Source of the DNA: JAJCZB01 sp964350195
GTDB taxonomy: Bacteria; Babelota; Babeliae; Babelales; Vermiphilaceae
Length of the DNA stretch: 22,122 nt
NCBI GenBank assembly: GCA_964350195.1
Contig: CAYGJB010000018.1
Coordinates: 1 to 22,122 of the forward strand
Reading direction: 5' to 3'
Each line of letters opens with the position of its first letter. Positions within the stretch are counted from its first letter, which is position 1. Shown here piece by piece: positions 7,916-15,612 of the stretch. The position numbers were made by a program, and so were the translations under genes. The notes below the pieces were generated by a model that saw only the letters and a program-made list of their open reading frames with translations, was not told where the DNA came from and made no database searches.

Positions 7916-9415
7916 TTATTTTTTTTTCAATGTAGGAAAAAGAATCACATCTTTGATTGATGCGGTATTAGTAAGAAGCATCGTTAACCGATCAATGCCC
8001 AGGCCATAACCTGTAGTTGGCGGCATAGCATGCTCAAGTGCGGTGACATAATCGGCATCATAATGATGCGCTTCATCGTCTCCTGCCTCTTTCGCTACCG
8101 CTTGCTGCTTAAAGCGTTCAGCCTGATCAAACGGATCATTGAGCTCGTTAAATGCATTCGCAAGCTCCATACCAGCAATAAACATCTCAAATCGATTTAC
8201 GATATCTGGATTTTCTGAATCCCGTTTTGCAAGAGGAGAAACTTCCACGGGAAAATGTGTAATAAACGTTGGTTGAATAAGCTGTGACTCTACCAAATTG
8301 TCAAACAATGCATACAGCTTTTCGCCCCATGTACCATCTTTCTTGCCAAGAGAAACAGTATGCTTTCTCATTGTTGTATCAATATTTTCCTTGGAAAGAC
8401 CTTTTTCAGAAATGCCGGCGTATTTCACTACCGCATCGTGCATTGAGATGCGTTCAAACGGTTTGCCAAAATCAAGCCTATTTTCACCAAATGGTATGCT
8501 CGTACTGCCAACCACCTTTTCAATAATCTCGCGAATCATCTGCTCAGTGAAATCCATCATCCAGCGATAATCTTTGTAAGCAATATACAGCTCAACAGTG
8601 GTAAATTCAGGATTATGCTTGGTGGAAATACCCTCATTGCGAAAGCATCTATTAATTTCATAGACGCGATCTAAGCCTCCTACAATTAAGCGTTTCAGAT
8701 AAAGCTCTGGCGCAATACGCAAATAGAGTTCCATATCAAGAGTATTATGATGAGTCACAAACGGCTTTGCTACCGCCCCACCAGGAATAGGATGAAGCAT
8801 TGGAGTTTCAACTTCAATAAATGCATGCTGATCAAGATAATTGCGCATTGCTTTAATAATCGCAGAACGTTTATAAAAACGCTCTCTGCTTTCTTCATTA
8901 CTGATCAAATCAAGGTAACGTTGGCGATACTTTGTCTCTACGTCTGCAAGACCATGAAATTTATCCGGCAATGGATGCAAGCATTTTGAAATAATCGCAA
9001 ATTCAATAACTTTGACCGTAATTTCACCCATCTTCGTTTTAAAAGATGACCCTTTTACCCAAAGAATGTCCCCCACATCCACAAACCGTTCAAATTGATT
9101 AAACAGCTCATCACCAAGCTCATCTTTACGAACATAAATTTGAATTTTTCCTGATCTATCTTGAATATGGCCAAACATTGTTTTGCCATGACCACGTAAA
9201 GAAACCACTCTTCCCGCAAGCTCATGATTTAAAGATTCTTGCTCTGGTTGAAATGCATCCAACAGTTCTTTAGCTGTTGTATTCACTGGCCGATTTTCGG
9301 GCCATGCTTGCAAGCCGGCCTCTTTCATAGCGGCTACTTTTTCAACACGAATTTGATGTTCTTCAGATGGACTGCGTTCTGGTTGATTGGAGTGAGCTTC
9401 TTTTTTCTTCATCAT
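7916..9415 (-). CDS. lysS: Lysyl-tRNA synthetase, class II
   Basis: Full-length class II lysyl-tRNA synthetase, 499 residues, which charges tRNA-Lys with lysine in the cytoplasm. The N-terminal OB-fold anticodon-binding domain (SLRGHGKTMFGHIQDRSGKI and following) precedes the catalytic core. Motif 1 lies around IEVETPMLHPIPGGAVAKPF, motif 2 is FRNEGISTKHNPEFT, and motif 3 is GYGLGIDRLTML near the C-terminus. The start is one of two adjacent ATGs (9413-9415 or 9410-9412), preceded by a weak purine-rich site. A sigma70-like promoter lies just upstream (9459-9487). The lipase B gene follows directly. The 3' third is duplicated in degraded form at 5229-5783, but this copy shows no defect and must supply the function. 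Confidence 0.97.
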   Translation of the reverse strand: MMKKKEAHSNQPERSPSEEHQIRVEKVAAMKEAGLQAWPENRPVNTTAKELLDAFQPEQESLNHELAGRVVSLRGHGKTMFGHIQDRSGKIQIYVRKDELGDELFNQFERFVDVGDILWVKGSSFKTKMGEITVKVIEFAIISKCLHPLPDKFHGLADVETKYRQRYLDLISNEESRERFYKRSAIIKAMRNYLDQHAFIEVETPMLHPIPGGAVAKPFVTHHNTLDMELYLRIAPELYLKRLIVGGLDRVYEINRCFRNEGISTKHNPEFTTVELYIAYKDYRWMMDFTEQMIREIIEKVVGSTSIPFGENRLDFGKPFERISMHDAVVKYAGISEKGLSKENIDTTMRKHTVSLGKKDGTWGEKLYALFDNLVESQLIQPTFITHFPVEVSPLAKRDSENPDIVNRFEMFIAGMELANAFNELNDPFDQAERFKQQAVAKEAGDDEAHHYDADYVTALEHAMPPTTGYGLGIDRLTMLLTNTASIKDVILFPTLKKK

Positions 9416-9458
9416 TCTTTCACATTTGACATAAATAATTACTCAATTACACATCTTG

Positions 9459-9487
9459 AGTATAGCCTACCAGCTCTAAATTGTCAT
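9459..9487 (-). promoter_or_regulatory. Predicted lysS promoter
   Basis: On the minus strand ATGACA (9482-9487) and TATACT (9459-9464) are separated by 17 bases, five of six matches to each sigma70 consensus box. It sits between the sod stop and the lysS start and could drive the lysS-lipase transcript. Confidence 0.5.
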
Positions 9488-9497
9488 GAACAGAAGG

Positions 9498-10112
9498 CTA
9501 TTTTCCGATCACGCCGCGATAATTCTCTTCTACTTTATTCCAATCCACCACATGCCACCATGCTTGAATATAATCCGGACGACGATTTTCATACTGCAGA
9601 TAATAAGCATGCTCCCACACATCTAGACCAAGAATAGGCTGAAGTCCTTCCATCACCGGAGAGTCTTGATTAGGGGTAGTCATAATAGCTATCTCACCAT
9701 TCTTGCTCACCACAAGCCAAGCCCATCCACTACCAAAAACAGTTTTTGCCGCAGTTGAAAATTGATCTTTGAAAGCTTCAAATGAGCCGAAACTCTTTCT
9801 TATCAAGCTCCCTACATCTCCTCGAGCATCGCCGCCACCATTTTTTTTCATTATTTCCCAAAAAAAGGTATGATTTAAGTCCCCTCCTGCATTATTGCGT
9901 ACGGCAGTTCGTACCGCCTCTGGCACTTGATCAAGAGAACTAATCAAAGATTCAAGCGATTCTTTATAAAGGCCAGGAAAGCTTTCAAGCGCTTTATTGA
10001 GATTACTCACATAGGCTGCCTGATGCTTATCATGATGAATTTCCATAATACGAGCATCAATATACGGCTCTAAAGCACCAAAATCATAGGGAAGAGAACG
10101 AAGTTTAAACAT
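9498..10112 (-). CDS. Superoxide dismutase, Mn/Fe family (Mn-type)
   Basis: 204-residue Mn/Fe superoxide dismutase converting superoxide to hydrogen peroxide and oxygen. All four metal ligands are visible at canonical positions: His26 in MEIHHDKH, His81 in LNHTFFW, Asp164 and His168 in LDVWEHAYYLQYENRRPDY. Gln149 in NQDSP and the glycine pair before His81 favour the manganese subtype, although Asp78 occupies the place where many Mn enzymes have His. Metal use therefore remains inference. There is no signal peptide, so it is probably cytoplasmic. The ATG (10110-10112) has AAGG upstream. The gene is divergent from the ABC-F gene; lysS follows on the same strand but has its own candidate promoter. 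Confidence 0.95.
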   Translation of the reverse strand: MFKLRSLPYDFGALEPYIDARIMEIHHDKHQAAYVSNLNKALESFPGLYKESLESLISSLDQVPEAVRTAVRNNAGGDLNHTFFWEIMKKNGGGDARGDVGSLIRKSFGSFEAFKDQFSTAAKTVFGSGWAWLVVSKNGEIAIMTTPNQDSPVMEGLQPILGLDVWEHAYYLQYENRRPDYIQAWWHVVDWNKVEENYRGVIGK

Positions 10113-10172
10113 ATATATACCTTAAAAAATCTAGTTTTTAGATCATTAAAAAAAGAAATAGTAACAAAAATA

Positions 10173-10181
10173 TGCTATAAT
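10173..10181 (+). promoter_or_regulatory. Extended -10 promoter of the ABC-F gene
   Basis: TGC directly followed by TATAAT (10176-10181) forms a consensus extended -10 element about 40 bases before the ABC-F start. No good -35 box is present, which is common for extended -10 promoters. Confidence 0.5.
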
Positions 10182-10220
10182 TACAGTGGTTATATCATAA
10201 TTCAAGAAATTGAGATCACT

Positions 10221-12095
10221 ATGTCCATTATAATGCTTAAAAATATCTCTCTCCATTACGGCGAACGGGCTCTTTTTAATAATATTTCAGCCGATTTCCA
10301 GGAAGATCAAAAAATTGGTATCGTGGGCCGAAATGGCGCCGGTAAATCAACCCTCCTTAAAGTGATCGCTGGGCTTGAACGTCTTGACGACGGCACTTTA
10401 TCAAAAGATGGCAAAAAAAAGATTGCTTACATGGCCCAAGATATGGTTCTTGCCTCGGAAAAAGGTATTTACGATGAGGCATATACCGTATTCGACACGT
10501 TCACCAATCTAGAAAAAGAGCAAGCTGAAATCGAAGCTGAGTTAGAAACGGAGCCAGATAACGTCGAGCAGATTTTAGATCGCTATATGACAATCCAAGA
10601 CAAGCTTGCAACCTTTGATCGAATCGATGCAGAGAAAAAAACCTCTGATATATTAATCGGACTAGGGTTTAAAAAAGAACAATTTTCAGAGCCAGTAAGT
10701 CAACTCAGTGTTGGCTGGAAGATGAGACTCGTACTTACTAAGCTTCTCCTTCAAAACGCCGATTTTTATCTTTTTGATGAGCCTACCAACCACTTAGATA
10801 TGACCGCTAAAGAATGGTTTTATGAATTTTTACGTAATGCTCAATTTGGCTACTTGCTTGTAACCCATGATCGTTACTTCTTAGAAAAAGCCTGCGATAT
10901 AATTTTTGAACTTTCCCATAGCAATGGTAACATGTACTATGGAAATTATAGCTTCTATATACAACAGAAAGAAGAACGTAATCGCGTACAGCAATCCGCA
11001 TATGAACGTCAGCAACGAGAAATCTCCAAAAAAGAAGCCACTATAAACCGCTTCCGTGCAAGTGCAAGTAAAGCAAAAATGGCACAAAGCATGATGAAGC
11101 AACTTGATAAAATGGAACGCGTAGAAATCGAACCAACAGAACCTACGATTTCACTTTCTTTCCCCGATCTCAAAAGGCCGGGTAAAGTTATACTCACGGT
11201 TCAAAATGTTTCTCATGCATTTGATAAAGGACCTCTTTTTCAAAATAGTTCATGTGAAATTAATCGTGGCGCGAAAGTGGCACTTGTAGCACCTAATGGT
11301 ACAGGTAAAACAACTCTCTTTAATTTAATTGCCGGCAAGCTACCTCTACAAAATGGATCAATAGAATTTGGCCATAATGTGGAAAGTGCCTTGTTTGAGC
11401 AGGATCAAACTATCGCGCTTGATCAAGAAAGCACGATATTTGATGAAATACAACATCACACTAAAAATATTCCCGATGGCGTGATACGCTCCTTTCTGGG
11501 AAACTTTTTATTCTCCGGCAATGACGTTGATAAAAAAATAAAAGTGCTCAGTGGTGGAGAAAAAAATCGCGTTGCGATGGTGAAGGTTCTTCTGCAGAAA
11601 GGAAACTTTTTGCTTCTTGATGAACCAACCAACCATTTAGATTTATTTGCTAAATCAGTCTTACTACAAGCACTTAAAAAATATCCTGGCACTATCTTAT
11701 TTGTGTCTCATGATCATACCTTCATCCAAGAACTTGCCACCGATATTCTGGAACTTTCCACCAATGGCCTTTATCACTATCCCGGAACATATGAAGAGTT
11801 TCTCGATGATAGAAAAAAAGAAATAACTACATCAGAATCTCAATCCGCCCCTAAAAAGGAAGCAATAGTAACTGATAACAAAGAAGCTTCAGGCCAACTT
11901 TATAAACAAATAAAAAAGCTTGAAAATCGTATTGAACATATAGAAAAAGATCTTGAAAAGCAGATGCTAAAACTTGCAACGCTACAATATGGCACTTCTG
12001 AATACCAAGCAATCACAGAAAAAATTTCAGTGTTAGATAAAAAAAAATATTCTGCTATGAAAGAATGGGAACAACTTCAAGCAGACATGAGCTAG
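10221..12095 (+). CDS. ABC-F family ATPase (Uup/YheS-like)
   Basis: Soluble protein of 624 residues with two ABC ATPase domains and no membrane segment, the layout of ABC-F translation factors that act on the ribosome. Domain 1: Walker A GRNGAGKST (36-44), signature-like LSVGWKMRL, Walker B LFDEPTNHLD. Domain 2: Walker A APNGTGKTT, signature LSGGEKNRV, Walker B LLDEPTNHLD. The interdomain linker is long and charged, with the arm motif NRFRASASKAKMAQ. A C-terminal coiled coil (about residues 555-624, beginning QLYKQIKKLENRIEHIEKDL) resembles those of Uup and YheS. The exact subfamily cannot be fixed. The first signature has Val-Gly-Trp where canonical LSGGQ has Gly-Gly-Gln, as is common in this family. 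The start is ATG 10221; another ATG lies four codons later. The gene converges with ftsB. Confidence 0.93.
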   Translation: MSIIMLKNISLHYGERALFNNISADFQEDQKIGIVGRNGAGKSTLLKVIAGLERLDDGTLSKDGKKKIAYMAQDMVLASEKGIYDEAYTVFDTFTNLEKEQAEIEAELETEPDNVEQILDRYMTIQDKLATFDRIDAEKKTSDILIGLGFKKEQFSEPVSQLSVGWKMRLVLTKLLLQNADFYLFDEPTNHLDMTAKEWFYEFLRNAQFGYLLVTHDRYFLEKACDIIFELSHSNGNMYYGNYSFYIQQKEERNRVQQSAYERQQREISKKEATINRFRASASKAKMAQSMMKQLDKMERVEIEPTEPTISLSFPDLKRPGKVILTVQNVSHAFDKGPLFQNSSCEINRGAKVALVAPNGTGKTTLFNLIAGKLPLQNGSIEFGHNVESALFEQDQTIALDQESTIFDEIQHHTKNIPDGVIRSFLGNFLFSGNDVDKKIKVLSGGEKNRVAMVKVLLQKGNFLLLDEPTNHLDLFAKSVLLQALKKYPGTILFVSHDHTFIQELATDILELSTNGLYHYPGTYEEFLDDRKKEITTSESQSAPKKEAIVTDNKEASGQLYKQIKKLENRIEHIEKDLEKQMLKLATLQYGTSEYQAITEKISVLDKKKYSAMKEWEQLQADMS

Positions 12096-12096
12096 A

Positions 12097-12372
12097 CTAT
12101 TCAGTAAAATAAATAATCTCATCTGCTCGGGCCATTTGCAACTGCTCTCGTGCAATTTTCTCTTTAAAGAAGGGATCGGTTTGCCACGCCACTATTTTCC
12201 TATCAACATCTTCTATCTCTTCTTGTAGTTCAAAGATGCGGGCTGCAATCTCTTGATTCTCAAGCTTTAATTCTCGCACAGAAGTAACCCCTCTGGCGCC
12301 ATAATAATAAAGCCATCCAAATACCATCACTTCAACAAAAAGAAAAAGTCGTAACGCCAATCTTTTTTGCAT
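12097..12372 (-). CDS. FtsB/DivIC-like septum formation initiator
   Basis: Small bitopic membrane protein of 91 residues. A short basic N-terminus is followed by one hydrophobic segment (about residues 6-26), then a coiled coil (VRELKLENQEIAARIFELQ), and then the signature region FFKEKIAREQLQMARADEIIYF, which matches the yIEkiARekLgmvrpgE pattern of the FtsB/DivIC family. Those proteins bridge division proteins (FtsQ/FtsL partners) in the inner membrane at the septum. AGGAG stands just before the ATG (12370-12372). The gene follows rapZ by 14 bases, so the two form an operon. Its stop lies two bases from the end of the convergent ABC-F gene. Confidence 0.85.
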   Translation of the reverse strand: MQKRLALRLFLFVEVMVFGWLYYYGARGVTSVRELKLENQEIAARIFELQEEIEDVDRKIVAWQTDPFFKEKIAREQLQMARADEIIYFTE

Positions 12373-12386
12373 ACTTTCTCCTATTA

Positions 12387-13310
12387 TTAATTTTGATACG
12401 TTTCTTTCTCCATATCTCTAAATCTCGTAATAAAAGAAACCTCTTTTATTTTTTGTTGAGAAAGGCGCTCTGCAAATGCCACAGATCTATGCCTGCCACC
12501 AGTACAACCTATCGAAATGTTCATTGAGAAACGACCCTCTTTTCGAGACTGTACCATTACATATGAAGAAAAGGACAGTAATCTTTCCCAATAATCATTA
12601 GCAATAGGACAACCGAAAATAAAATCCTGCACAGATTTATCTAGACCACAAAGCGACTTAAGAGAGGGCTCAAAATAAGGGTTAGAAATGAAACGTACAT
12701 CAAACACTAAATTACTTTCGGGAGGAACCCCATATTTAAACCCAAAAGCTGTTACCGTTACCACAAGCTGCTGTTCACCATCAAACGTGAAAGCCTGTAT
12801 TACAAACTGCCGTAATTGATGGATAGTAAATTGATCAGTATCAAGTACTATATCAGCCATATCACAGAGCGGCTGCAATATTTCTTGCTCTTGTTTAATT
12901 GCATCTGATATATCTTTTTGCGTGCTGGACAATGGATGACGACGACGTGTTTCTTGAAACCGTTTTAAAAGTACATTATGACTAGAGGTAACAAAAACAA
13001 TTTTTAGAGCAAAAGGCCACACCGTTTTAAGCCGATAAAGCCGATGAATAATAGTCATAATATCACCACGAACATCTAAACCCAAAGCAATCCGGTTGGA
13101 AGGCATTTTTTCTTCGGATAATACTTCAAAGAAAGGGGAGAGTAGTGCTGCAGGCAAATTATTAACACAAAAAAATCCAATATCCTCAAGAGAATACAGA
13201 ACCGTATTTTTTCCTGCTCCTGAGTGCCCTGTTACAATAACTATTTGTGGTAATTTTTCTTTTTTTAATATATTCAGCGAGCTAAGATCGGTCTCAGTTT
13301 GACTTTGCAT
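12387..13310 (-). CDS. rapZ: RapZ/YvcJ-type nucleotide-binding protein
   Basis: Member of the RapZ (YvcJ/YhbJ) P-loop family; in enteric bacteria RapZ guides RNase E to the sRNA that controls GlmS, while YvcJ of Bacillus binds nucleotides and UDP-GlcNAc. ATG 13308-13310 (307 residues) with GAGG nine bases upstream is preferred; a TTG seven codons earlier has no binding site. The P-loop is GHSGAGKNT (residues 28-36), in which Asn stands at the usual Walker A Ser/Thr position; the flanking VNNLP and LDVRGD motifs are conserved. The C-terminal domain shows VTAFGFKYG, DVRFISNPYF and the signature IGCTGGRHRSVAFAERL. glmS is in the same window, though not adjacent. The first gene of a two-gene operon with the FtsB-like gene. 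Confidence 0.92.
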   Translation of the reverse strand: MQSQTETDLSSLNILKKEKLPQIVIVTGHSGAGKNTVLYSLEDIGFFCVNNLPAALLSPFFEVLSEEKMPSNRIALGLDVRGDIMTIIHRLYRLKTVWPFALKIVFVTSSHNVLLKRFQETRRRHPLSSTQKDISDAIKQEQEILQPLCDMADIVLDTDQFTIHQLRQFVIQAFTFDGEQQLVVTVTAFGFKYGVPPESNLVFDVRFISNPYFEPSLKSLCGLDKSVQDFIFGCPIANDYWERLLSFSSYVMVQSRKEGRFSMNISIGCTGGRHRSVAFAERLSQQKIKEVSFITRFRDMEKETYQN

Positions 13311-13431
13311 ACCTTTGTTCCTCTTTTTCAAAATACTAGCAATGCTCTTTCTGTTTTGAGTAAGGTTTCTGTGTGCATTGCATCACTATACCGTAAGAAA
13401 TTTCTGACTGACAGTAATAAAGGAGAGAATA

Positions 13432-14883
13432 ATGAGAAAGACATTATTTATCGGGTTATTTTCGCTCTCGCTTATGGCCCAGCAGCAACAATCTGATTTT
13501 GATAATATCGCTTTCAATTGGTCCCGCACTCTAGCAGAAGTTATGCAGCTCGCAAACAAAAAGCATTATATGATAAGTAAGGATATTCTCGAGCAATCAA
13601 TGATTAGAGCAATTGATGCTTTTTTAAGCAACCTCGATCCTCACTCAAGCTTTTTAGATCCCAAAACGTACAAATCCATGCTTGATTCCACAAGCGGCCA
13701 ATTCTATGGCATTGGAATTGTGATCGATAATACAAGAAAATCAAAAGATAAGTTTCTCACCATCGTGGACACTATTCCGGACGGTCCCAGCGATAAAAGC
13801 GGCATAAAACCTATGGATAAAATAATTGAAGTTGATGGCACCCCTCTTGAAGGGATCTCCACAGAAGAAGCAACTACCAAAATTAAAGGGCCAAGAAATA
13901 GTGTCGTACAAATAAAAGTATTGAGAGAAAATCACCCCGATTTAATAACATTTGATATCACTCGTGATGTAATCAAAGAACAGAACTCAATGAGCTTTCA
14001 TATAAAAGATCAAAACATTTATTATATCTCACTTAACATGTTTACCGATAACGCAGTAAAGCAAATAGAGGGCTTACTTAAAAAATCTGCTGAGCACCCA
14101 TACCAAGGGCTCATTCTTGATCTTCGTAATAATTCAGGAGGATTGCTCACCGCTGCTATTAATATTGCCAGCCTGTTTTTAAACAAGGGAAGCTTGGTTG
14201 TAATCACTAAAGACAAAAACAATAAGATAACTGAAAGATATGTAACCAAACGTGATCCTGTAGCGAGCAATAAAATACCAATCTTTATTTTGATAAATAA
14301 CTATACCGCTTCCGCTGCAGAAATTTTGGCCAGCACGCTCAAATCTCATGCAGATGAACATGCAGAGAAGTACCCTGATCAACCAGAGTCGATGGTCTTT
14401 TTGGTTGGATCTCCATCATTTGGCAAGGGATCAGTACAAGAAGTAATCCCTGTAAGCAATAACTGCGCCGCTAAAATAACAACATCTCTTTACTTCCCAA
14501 ATAATCGTAATATTCAAGGAGAAGGAATCATTCCTGATTTTATAGTTGATAGAACGTTCCCTCCAACCGAACAGCTACAATGGTTCACTAAGTATTATGG
14601 CAGAGAACAAGCGTTGAAAAACTCTATCAAAACGGACGGCAAAAAAGAGGAAGAAAAAAAAGAAGCTCCTAAAAAGAAACAGGTAGCTCGATGGAGCGAA
14701 CGAGCTAAAGAAATGCTCCAAACAGACAATCAACTACGTGAAGCGATTAGTCTTATTAATCTTCTTCATAGCTTTCTTGAGATGTGCCCCGACAAGGTCT
14801 GTAACCGCAAAAAGGCCATAGAACAGCTCAGAAAAAGCCATATTGGCAACGACAAGCTTGATATTGAAGAAATCAAGCTCTAA
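13432..14883 (+). CDS. S41 C-terminal processing peptidase (CtpA-like)
   Basis: Secreted serine protease of 483 residues that, in this family, cleaves C-terminal tails of envelope proteins with a Ser-Lys dyad. A short signal peptide (about residues 1-16, ending LSLMA) leads into the N-terminal LDPHSSFLDP segment typical of CtpA. A PDZ domain follows (about 92-170, with GIGIVI, GPSDKSGIKPMDKIIEVDG). The peptidase core carries LDLRNNSGG, the nucleophile Ser294 in NYTASAAEI, Lys332 in SFGKGS and Gln336. Beyond residue 400 a lysine/glutamate-rich linker joins a helical tail. AAAGGAG lies seven bases before the ATG (13432). The gene is divergent from rapZ and ends at an intrinsic terminator (14908-14937), so it is probably monocistronic. 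Confidence 0.94.
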   Translation: MRKTLFIGLFSLSLMAQQQQSDFDNIAFNWSRTLAEVMQLANKKHYMISKDILEQSMIRAIDAFLSNLDPHSSFLDPKTYKSMLDSTSGQFYGIGIVIDNTRKSKDKFLTIVDTIPDGPSDKSGIKPMDKIIEVDGTPLEGISTEEATTKIKGPRNSVVQIKVLRENHPDLITFDITRDVIKEQNSMSFHIKDQNIYYISLNMFTDNAVKQIEGLLKKSAEHPYQGLILDLRNNSGGLLTAAINIASLFLNKGSLVVITKDKNNKITERYVTKRDPVASNKIPIFILINNYTASAAEILASTLKSHADEHAEKYPDQPESMVFLVGSPSFGKGSVQEVIPVSNNCAAKITTSLYFPNNRNIQGEGIIPDFIVDRTFPPTEQLQWFTKYYGREQALKNSIKTDGKKEEEKKEAPKKKQVARWSERAKEMLQTDNQLREAISLINLLHSFLEMCPDKVCNRKKAIEQLRKSHIGNDKLDIEEIKL

Positions 14884-14907
14884 GACATTATGGCATAAAC
14901 AGCCGCT

Positions 14908-14937
14908 AAAAAAGCCCCTGTATTCCAGGGGCTTTTT
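14908..14937 (+). terminator. Intrinsic terminator after the S41 protease
   Basis: A perfect 12-bp stem, AAAAAGCCCCTG (14909-14920) and CAGGGGCTTTTT (14926-14937), with a five-base loop and a terminal T run. It is a textbook rho-independent terminator 25 bases after the protease stop. The symmetric A/T flanks could also work on the opposite strand. Confidence 0.92.
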
Positions 14938-14947
14938 GCCTGTATAT

Positions 14948-14975
14948 TTGACAAATGGTAAGGCCTTAGTATGAT
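14948..14975 (+). promoter_or_regulatory. Near-consensus sigma70 promoter
   Basis: TTGACA (14948-14953), 16-base spacer, TATGAT (14970-14975). It lies directly after the protease terminator and points to the small ORF at 15018 and the exported protein at 15220. The expected transcript start is near 14982. It is the best promoter in the window. Confidence 0.7.
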
Positions 14976-15017
14976 AAAAGTGAAGTAGATAAATAATTCG
15001 ATATGGGAATGGGAATT

Positions 15018-15158
15018 ATGTGTCGTAAAAATCGCTACCGCTTGATAGTTTCAATCTATTCGAGCTTTTTTTTTCTCTTCATTTTCGCCCTTGCTCACAA
15101 TCATCCGCCACACAAAAGCACCCTTTATCACCACTCTTTTCTAGCTGATAAAAATTAG
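15018..15158 (+). CDS. Possible 46-residue membrane or exported peptide
   Basis: Short frame ATG 15018 to TAG 15156. The product begins MCRKNRYRLIVSIYSSFFFLF, a basic head followed by a strong hydrophobic stretch, then IFALAHNHPPHKS. This is the profile of a signal peptide with an ALA-type cleavage site, or of a single membrane segment with a short His-rich tail. Upstream, GGGAATGGGAATT is a poor but purine-rich binding site. It lies some 36 bases after the predicted transcript start and 61 bases before the 129-residue gene. The 336-base stretch between the protease and that gene otherwise holds only the terminator and promoter listed. Coding status is unproven; it could instead be an untranslated leader. 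Confidence 0.4.
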   Translation: MCRKNRYRLIVSIYSSFFFLFIFALAHNHPPHKSTLYHHSFLADKN

Positions 15159-15219
15159 ACAATCTTCGTTCAAATCTTTACCATAGCTAACTATAAACTA
15201 CAATTTTGAAGGAATTCAA

Positions 15220-15609
15220 ATGAAAAAGCACTGGCTATGCATCCTTTCACTATTCGCATTTTCTTCAGTTCTTAGCATGGAAGATGAGCAAGACCTTCAG
15301 TACCAACAACTCAAAAAAAGTATGCAATCTTGTGATATCAATGCTTTTCGAAAACATTTAACGTATGATTTTCTGCGCGCCTACCCCAATAAAATAATTG
15401 ACTACGCATTAGAACAACCATGTAATGTTAAGCTTATAATAGCAACACACAAAAAATGGAATAAACATCATTCCTGCAAACATACCACCGTTGCTCATGC
15501 TTATAATAAAAAAAGCACTGTTATTACTAAACCACTCACTCCTTATTTAGCAGCTATATCAAAACATTCCAACGTACTTGCAGCGCATCTTCCTAAAGAA
15601 AAAAAATAA
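15220..15609 (+). CDS. Exported protein of unknown function
   Basis: Not recognised. 129 residues with a clear signal peptide (MKKHWLCILSLFAFSSVLS), followed by an acidic start to the mature chain (MEDEQDLQYQQLKKS). The segment QQLKKSMQSCDINAFRKHL resembles the first helices of an ankyrin unit, but no complete repeat follows, so this is only a hint. The rest is basic, rich in His and Lys, with two further Cys residues (QPCNV and HSCKH). AAGGA lies just before the ATG. A consensus promoter and a possible small ORF precede it. The stop is three bases from the end of the convergent ATP-grasp gene; no terminator is visible. Confidence 0.75.
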   Translation: MKKHWLCILSLFAFSSVLSMEDEQDLQYQQLKKSMQSCDINAFRKHLTYDFLRAYPNKIIDYALEQPCNVKLIIATHKKWNKHHSCKHTTVAHAYNKKSTVITKPLTPYLAAISKHSNVLAAHLPKEKK

Positions 15610-15612
15610 GTC

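Noticed and set aside
8030..8989. Several 60-90-codon plus-strand frames
   Set aside because: All are antisense shadows of the intact lysS and have no binding sites or family signals.
13332..13431. Divergent promoters between rapZ and the S41 protease
   Set aside because: TATA-like boxes exist on both strands, but none has an acceptable -35 box at 15-19 bases, so none is listed.
15220..15609. Ankyrin-repeat protein
   Set aside because: Only one short helix resembles an ankyrin unit and no second repeat follows, so the call is left as unknown.
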